Of a stretch of DNA of 64,000 nucleotides, positions 59,580 through 64,000 are shown piece by piece. Position numbers and translations under genes: made by a program. The notes beneath the pieces were generated by a model, which was not told where the DNA came from, did no database searches, and saw only the letters and a list, made by a program, of their open reading frames with translations. The stretch's first letter is position 1; every line of letters begins with the position of its first letter. The stretch covers positions 558,001 through 622,000 of the forward strand of contig NZ_LT670847.1 of NCBI RefSeq assembly GCF_900142895.1, given 5' to 3'. This DNA is from Vreelandella subglaciescola. Lineage in GTDB: Bacteria; Pseudomonadota; Gammaproteobacteria; Pseudomonadales; Halomonadaceae.

Positions 59580-59628
59580 ACGCTAGGCGGCAGATTGCCA
59601 CTAGCGTCGCCCGGTTTTATCCACGGGC
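59580..59628 (+). other. Two tandem stem-loops in the rne leader
   Basis: The first stem pairs ACGCTAG (59580-59586) with CTAGCGT (59601-59607) and GGCA (59589-59592) with TGCC (59596-59599). The second pairs GCCCG (59609-59613) with CGGGC (59624-59628). They lie about 355-400 bases before the start codon. In E. coli, leader hairpins let RNase E cut its own mRNA; this is an analogy, not a demonstrated homology. Confidence 0.6.
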
Positions 59629-59982
59629 AACGATAAAGACAAACGCCACGCTCGTCGCCACCGCGCTTTCACGTCACAAAACGCGCTTGCGGCGAGCGGA
59701 AAAGTTCAACGTTGTGCCGGTGGCCGGCGTTGGTAAATCGATGAATGCTAGCAGGTGTTGGCGGTGCCAGCAGAGCCGGATGGTCGTGACAGCCACCGAA
59801 ACACGTTCTGCCTCCGCCACGGACCCAGCGCGTTTCGCGCCCGGATTGCCACATTGTAATCCGGGGCCGGCGCCAGTACGGCTGCGCCAGAAACCTCATG
59901 CGCTGGGCACAAGCACGCAGCAAAGCGATTTACTTCCGCCACCGTTAGCGGATCACCGGCACGCAACGCCATGCGAGACAAC

Positions 59983-62900
59983 ATGAAACGGATGCTCATC
60001 AATGCGACCCAGCCCGAAGAGCTGCGCGTCGCCCTTGTCGATGGTCAGCGCCTTTACGATCTGGATATTGAATCCGGCGCGCGCGAGCAGAAAAAAGCCA
60101 ACATCTATCGCGGCAAAATCACCCGCGTCGAGCCCTCTCTGGAAGCCGCTTTTGTCGACTTCGGCGCCGAGCGCCACGGCTTTTTGCCGCTGAAAGAAGT
60201 GTCGCGCGACTACTTCCTCAAGGAAGTTAGTGGCCGCCCCAGCATTAAAGAAGTGCTCAAGGAAGGCCAGGAAGTCATCGTTCAGGTCGACAAGGAAGAG
60301 CGCGGCAATAAAGGCGCGGCGCTAACCACCTTTATCAGCCTGGCCGGCCGCTTTCTGGTACTGATGCCCAACAACCCCCGCGCCGGCGGTATTTCACGGC
60401 GCATTGAGGGCGAAGAGCGCAGCCAGCTCAAGGAAGCCATGGGCCAGCTGACCATACCCAACAAGATGGGGCTGATCGTGCGTACCGCGGGTATCGGCCG
60501 CACGCCCGAAGAGCTGCAGTGGGATCTGGACTACCTGGCCCAGGTGTGGGAATCGGTGACGGACGAAGCCGGCAAGCGTTCGGCACCGTTTTTGATCTAC
60601 CGCGAATCCAACGTCATCATCCGCGCCATGCGCGATTACCTGCGTCAGGATATCGGCGAGGTGCTGATCGATAGCCCCGAGATCCACGCCGAAGCACTCA
60701 GCTTCATCCGTCAAGTCATGCCGTCGTATCAGCAGAAGATCAAACTCTACGCTGACGAAGTGCCGCTGTTCTCGCGCTTCCAGATCGAATCACAAATCGA
60801 GACCGCCTACGAACGCGAAGTCAAGCTGCCCTCCGGCGGCTCCATCGTGATCGACCACACCGAAGCGCTGGTCTCCATCGACATCAACTCGGCGCGCGCG
60901 ACCCGCGGCAGCGACATCGAAGAAACCGCGCTGCAGACCAACAGCGAAGCCGCCGACGAGATCGCCCGCCAGCTGCGCCTGCGCGATATTGGCGGCCTGG
61001 TGGTCATCGACTTTATCGACATGGGCCCCGCGCGCAATCAGCGCGAAGTGGAAAACCGCACCCGCGACGCACTCAAGATCGACCGCGCACGGGTGCAAAT
61101 CGGGCGCATTTCACGCTTTGGCCTGATGGAAATGTCGCGCCAGCGCCTGCGCCCTTCGCTTGGCGAAACCAGCGGCGTAGTCTGCCCTCGCTGTAACGGC
61201 CAGGGCACCATCCGCGACGTACGCTCGATGTCGCTGTCGATCATGCGCCTGATCGAAGAAGAGGCCATGAAGGAGCGCAGCGCACAGATCCGCGCGATCC
61301 TGCCCGTACCGGTTGCCACCTACCTGCTCAACGAAAAGCGCAGCGTGCTGGCCGCTATCGAAGCGCGTCAGGACGTCCGCGTAGTACTGCTGCCAAGCCC
61401 GGAAATGGACACGCCGCACTATGACGTACAGCGTCTGCGCGACGACCATCTCGACGACGGCGAAGTGCAGACGGTATCCAGCTTTGAAATGTCGGCGGCC
61501 ACCGATGTCGGCAAAGAGCCCGATCCAACCTTTACCCCGCCCGCCCAGCGCGACGAAGCTGCGGTAAAAAGCGTCGCTCACAACGCTCCGGCGCCCGCTT
61601 CGCTGCGCAGTGACAGCGAGAGCGCTCCCAAGGTGCGCGGCGAAACGCCTGACGAGTCACCCAGCGTCGTTGGCCGCTTCATTCGCGGCTTTGCCAAGTT
61701 CCTTGGCGCCGAGGAGTCTGCCCAGGAACAACAGCCCGCGCAGGCGCAGGAAACGCCCAAGTCCGCCGAGCGCCCGTCACGCTCAGCGGCGGCCAGGCGC
61801 AAGCCGGCAACCGAACGTCGTAGCTCGGGTAACGCGTCCAACAATCGCTCCAGAAATGGTTCCAACAGGACTGCCGCTTCTACCGATAGCGCGAAAACCG
61901 ACACGGCGAAAGCCAATTCGGCCAAAACCAGCCCGGAAAAATCCCGCCCGGCCAAGGCTGAAGATACCGGCAAGGATGCGCCCAAACCCCAGCGCAATAC
62001 GTCCCGTTCAGACAACGCCGACAAGCGCTCAGGAAATGGCGACAAGGCTGACGAGAACAAGAGTGACGACAAGCAGCGTCCCAACGTTGACGAACAGCGC
62101 ACCGGCCCAAGCCGTAGCCGCAATCGTCGTCGTCATCCTCAGGAAGCCAACAGGGCGCAGGATAACGCGACACCTGCTCAGCAAAGCCCGGAAAAAACCG
62201 GCCCGCCACACGCGGACAAGCCGGCCGACAAACCCGCTGCACCGAAGAAAAATACGGATCAGCAGGCCGGCAAGCAAGATCGCGACGAGCAAGATACCGG
62301 AAAAGCAAACGACAGCGCCCCGGCAGCCGCGGTAGACAGCACGCCCAAGCGCACGCGCAATAACCCGCGCCAGCGTACGCGTAAGCAGGCGCTGAACCCT
62401 CAGGCCGAAACCGAGCAGCTCAAGCTGCAGGCCGACGCTGAAAAAGCCGAAAGCCAGCCGCAACAGGCAGAGCAGCCGCAAGCGCCCGAGCCCAAGCCCG
62501 AGCCGGTAGAACAACCGCAAAAGGCTGAGGTCGAGCCCAAGCCGGAAGCACCGGTCAAAGCGGAAGCACCCGAGCCCAAGCCGGAAGCGCCTGAGCCGGT
62601 CGAGCAGCCGCCCAAGGCTGACGCCGCGCCGAAGGTAGAACAGCCGGAAGCGCCGGCCGTGGAAACACCGGCTAAAGTGGAAACGCCCCAGCCCGAACCG
62701 GCAGAAAAGCCGCAGAAGGCCGAGACTGCGCCGACGCCGGAACCCAAGGCAGAGCAGCCGCAAAAGGCCGAAGAGCCCAAAGCGCCTGCGCCCAAGCCGG
62801 AAGCCCCGGTTAAAGCGGAAGCGCCTGAGCCCAAGCCCGAGCCGGTAGAACAGCCACCCAAGGCTGACGCCGCGCCGGCGCCCGAAGCGCCGAAAGCAGA

Positions 62901-63087
62901 ACAGCCGGAGAAGGCCAAGGAACCGGAAGCGACTGAACCCCAACCGGAGCAGTCGGACGTACCGGCAGCACCGGAAACGGCTGAAGCGCAACAGGAAACG
63001 GCTTCACAGTCGCGCCGCCGCCGGCGGGCGCATAACGACCCGCGTGAACAACGTCGACGCCAGCAGCAGGAAAATAGCGCCGACTAG
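59983..63087 (+). CDS. rne: Ribonuclease E
   Basis: The main mRNA-decay and rRNA-processing endonuclease, 1034 residues from [10 protein letters not shown] at 59983 as in E. coli. The S1 domain spans about 36-118 ([20 protein letters not shown]). Catalytic aspartates are Asp300 ([12 protein letters not shown]) and Asp343 (VIDFIDMGP), and the zinc link is Cys401 and Cys404 (CPRCNGQG). An amphipathic segment at about 561-576 ([17 protein letters not shown]) sits where E. coli has its membrane anchor. The scaffold half is disordered: an arginine, lysine and serine-rich part, then a Pro-Glu-Lys repeat region (about 827-993), ending [18 protein letters not shown], which resembles the pseudomonad C-terminus. 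Confidence 0.97.
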   Translation: MKRMLINATQPEELRVALVDGQRLYDLDIESGAREQKKANIYRGKITRVEPSLEAAFVDFGAERHGFLPLKEVSRDYFLKEVSGRPSIKEVLKEGQEVIVQVDKEERGNKGAALTTFISLAGRFLVLMPNNPRAGGISRRIEGEERSQLKEAMGQLTIPNKMGLIVRTAGIGRTPEELQWDLDYLAQVWESVTDEAGKRSAPFLIYRESNVIIRAMRDYLRQDIGEVLIDSPEIHAEALSFIRQVMPSYQQKIKLYADEVPLFSRFQIESQIETAYEREVKLPSGGSIVIDHTEALVSIDINSARATRGSDIEETALQTNSEAADEIARQLRLRDIGGLVVIDFIDMGPARNQREVENRTRDALKIDRARVQIGRISRFGLMEMSRQRLRPSLGETSGVVCPRCNGQGTIRDVRSMSLSIMRLIEEEAMKERSAQIRAILPVPVATYLLNEKRSVLAAIEARQDVRVVLLPSPEMDTPHYDVQRLRDDHLDDGEVQTVSSFEMSAATDVGKEPDPTFTPPAQRDEAAVKSVAHNAPAPASLRSDSESAPKVRGETPDESPSVVGRFIRGFAKFLGAEESAQEQQPAQAQETPKSAERPSRSAAARRKPATERRSSGNASNNRSRNGSNRTAASTDSAKTDTAKANSAKTSPEKSRPAKAEDTGKDAPKPQRNTSRSDNADKRSGNGDKADENKSDDKQRPNVDEQRTGPSRSRNRRRHPQEANRAQDNATPAQQSPEKTGPPHADKPADKPAAPKKNTDQQAGKQDRDEQDTGKANDSAPAAAVDSTPKRTRNNPRQRTRKQALNPQAETEQLKLQADAEKAESQPQQAEQPQAPEPKPEPVEQPQKAEVEPKPEAPVKAEAPEPKPEAPEPVEQPPKADAAPKVEQPEAPAVETPAKVETPQPEPAEKPQKAETAPTPEPKAEQPQKAEEPKAPAPKPEAPVKAEAPEPKPEPVEQPPKADAAPAPEAPKAEQPEKAKEPEATEPQPEQSDVPAAPETAEAQQETASQSRRRRRAHNDPREQRRRQQQENSAD
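62461..62960 (+). repeat. Degenerate coding repeats in the rne scaffold region
   Basis: Units encoding variations of [20 protein letters not shown] recur several times, with near-identical DNA in places, for example around 62490-62530, 62575-62625 and 62820-62880. The region encodes a Pro, Glu, Lys and Ala-rich disordered linker. Confidence 0.8.
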
Positions 63088-63238
63088 CAGTCTGTCGGAC
63101 TTGATGTTGATAAAGGCATTGAGACGTAGGTCTTTCAACCATCCCTTATGTTGGTGATGGTATATGACCCTTAACCTGCCCCTCGGCTTCTACTCTGCGA
63201 GGTGATTATCCGTCGTTACCGGCTGAGCGCTACGCGCC
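63088..63238. mobile_element. Putative insertion-sequence end behind the rne stop
   Basis: This 151-base non-coding stretch separates the rne stop from the transposase stop. CAGTCTGTCGGACTT at its left edge looks like an IS terminal inverted repeat, and CTAG (63084-63087), which includes the rne stop TAG, could be part of a target site. The hairpin CCTCG/CGAGG (63181-63202) lies within it. A second, GGCTGAG/CTCAGCC (63221-63244), starts inside it and runs over the transposase stop codon. The other IS end is outside the window, so the boundary is inferred. Confidence 0.5.
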
Positions 63239-64000
63239 TCAGCCCGCTGCCAACCGGTGCATCCGTTTAATGTTCCATGCCATGGTGACCAGCCGCCACT
63301 CACCGCTGACATTCTCCAGCCCTCGTAGCGAGACCTGCCGGAACCCCATCACGTGTTTAATGATCCCGAAGACCGGTTCCACGGTATGTTTGCGCAACGC
63401 GTAAAGCGCTCGCCCCGCCTGTGTCTTCAAGTGGTGTGCCATTTGCTCAACAGGCTCCTTGCTCGCTGGAGTAGGCGGATCAGCGGCAAAGCGCTCAAGG
63501 ACCGGGGGATGGTGGACATCGCGCTTCATTGCTATCAGAGGCTTGATACGGTGGTCGTGGCAGGCTTGAACATTGGCAGCACTAAAGTAGCCGGTATCGG
63601 CCAGTAAGTGGTCTGGTTTTGCTAACGGTGCGGGGAGTCTCGCCAACGCCGTCAGTAGCGGCATGACCTGCTGTTTGTCGTTGGTCGCTTGGGTGACATG
63701 GGTATGAGTCACCAGCATGCTGTCAGTATCGACTGCGGCCTGGGCGTTATAGCATTGATCGAAGCCCTTGCCGGTGACCGGCATGATGCGTGACTGCGGA
63801 TCAGTAAGGTTAACCTGATCTTTGTCACGCGGGCCACCTGTTGGCGGTTCAGGGTCACGTCCGCGAGGTTTCTTTCCCGTCTTCCGCTGCGCATCACGCC
63901 GTGCCACCTTTTCCTGGTAGGCCGCTTTTTCAGCGGCCTCACGCTCCTTGGCCCGAGCCTCGATCTTGGTCTTCGCTACGGCGATCGCTTCCAAGCGTGC
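63239..64000 (-). CDS. IS1182-like transposase, N-terminal part beyond window edge
   Basis: The C-terminal 253 residues of a DDE transposase; the frame is still open at position 64000. Characteristic features are VNLTDPQSRIMP, GFDQCYNAQAAVDTDSMLV, the catalytic-aspartate segment LLADTGYFSAANVQ and the catalytic glutamate in HTVEPVFGIIKHVMGFRQVS. The C-terminus is LVTMAWNIKRM. A coiled-coil basic segment (KIEARAKEREAAEKAA) precedes the core, as in IS1182 and the related IS5/ISL-type groups. The visible part shows no frameshift, so the element may be intact. The family call is by memory of motifs and could shift between related groups. Confidence 0.85.
   Translation of the reverse strand, partial: ARLEAIAVAKTKIEARAKEREAAEKAAYQEKVARRDAQRKTGKKPRGRDPEPPTGGPRDKDQVNLTDPQSRIMPVTGKGFDQCYNAQAAVDTDSMLVTHTHVTQATNDKQQVMPLLTALARLPAPLAKPDHLLADTGYFSAANVQACHDHRIKPLIAMKRDVHHPPVLERFAADPPTPASKEPVEQMAHHLKTQAGRALYALRKHTVEPVFGIIKHVMGFRQVSLRGLENVSGEWRLVTMAWNIKRMHRLAAG

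Larger units (their letters stand above)
59211..59982. other. Divergent region rluC / rne containing a long rne leader (772 bases)
   Basis: No gene is supported. It contains a candidate rne promoter (59276-59304), a perfect palindrome (59484-59501) and two strong tandem hairpins (59580-59628). rne leaders in E. coli are long, structured and used for autoregulation, and this one would be about 670 bases if the promoter call is right. A 147-residue frame at 59543-59986 is rejected. Confidence 0.6.

Noticed and set aside
59543..59986. 147-codon frame in the rne leader
   Set aside because: No ribosome binding site, no family features, and it crosses the strong leader hairpins and the rne start.
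62029..62991. 320-codon Arg/Leu/Phe-rich minus-strand frame opposite the rne scaffold
   Set aside because: Low-complexity reflection of the Pro-Glu-Lys repeats on the other strand.

Overview
The window is a GC-rich chromosomal segment from a gammaproteobacterium, most likely a halomonad or close relative (Halomonadaceae, Oceanospirillales). This placement is inference from gene content and from gene order that closely follows pseudomonad-type synteny, with halomonad-like variations. It is almost entirely core genome, densely packed and mostly transcribed from the minus strand. The one clear mobile element is a partial insertion sequence at the right edge. I saw no tRNA, rRNA or CRISPR array.

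Layout. 1-9160 (minus): a truncated enoyl-CoA hydratase-family gene, ppc, then mazG-relA-rlmD-cysM. 9316-11481 (plus): a BarA/GacS-type hybrid kinase with almost no periplasmic part. 11478-22028 (minus): acpS-pdxJ-recO-era-rnc-lepB-lepA, then the envelope-stress block mucD-rseB-rseA-rpoE. 22473-23549 (plus): a class I DAHP synthase. 23669-27075 (minus): rhlB-dinG. 27278-28362 (plus): a small basic protein translationally coupled to xthA. 28373-33336 (minus): a six-gene TonB2-type energy-transduction operon (DUF3450, TtpC, ExbB, ExbD, TonB, TPR) with a Fur-like site upstream. 33739-37561 (minus): class Ib ribonucleotide reductase nrdHIEF behind a strong NrdR-like box. 37899-38510: an Mn-type superoxide dismutase. 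38779-42424: etfBA divergent from ETF-ubiquinone oxidoreductase, with a long interdigitated inverted repeat between them. 42428-46968 (minus): sulfurtransferase, UvrD-like helicase, DUF1285 protein, TatD. 47023-58245 (minus): pilZ-holB-tmk-mltG-pabC-fabF-acpP-fabG-fabD-plsX-rpmF-yceD-sppA-HAD phosphatase. rluC (minus) and rne (plus) then diverge around a long rne leader. The window closes with the 3' part of an IS1182-like transposase inserted directly behind the rne stop codon.

How the genes fit together. The fatty-acid cluster runs from ribosomal protein L32 and PlsX through FabD, FabG, ACP and FabF, and AcpS (encoded elsewhere in the window) would activate the ACP. The middle of the window looks like an iron- and redox-response neighbourhood: the TonB2 system (iron uptake energy), the Mn-capable NrdHIEF reductase and Mn-SOD sit side by side. 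Stress and regulation genes include relA, the BarA kinase, and RpoE with its anti-sigma pair and MucD. RNA metabolism is represented by rne, rluC, rnc, era, rhlB and rlmD. Several start codons were moved from the longest reading frame on Shine-Dalgarno and family-alignment grounds. rpmF was found by direct translation.
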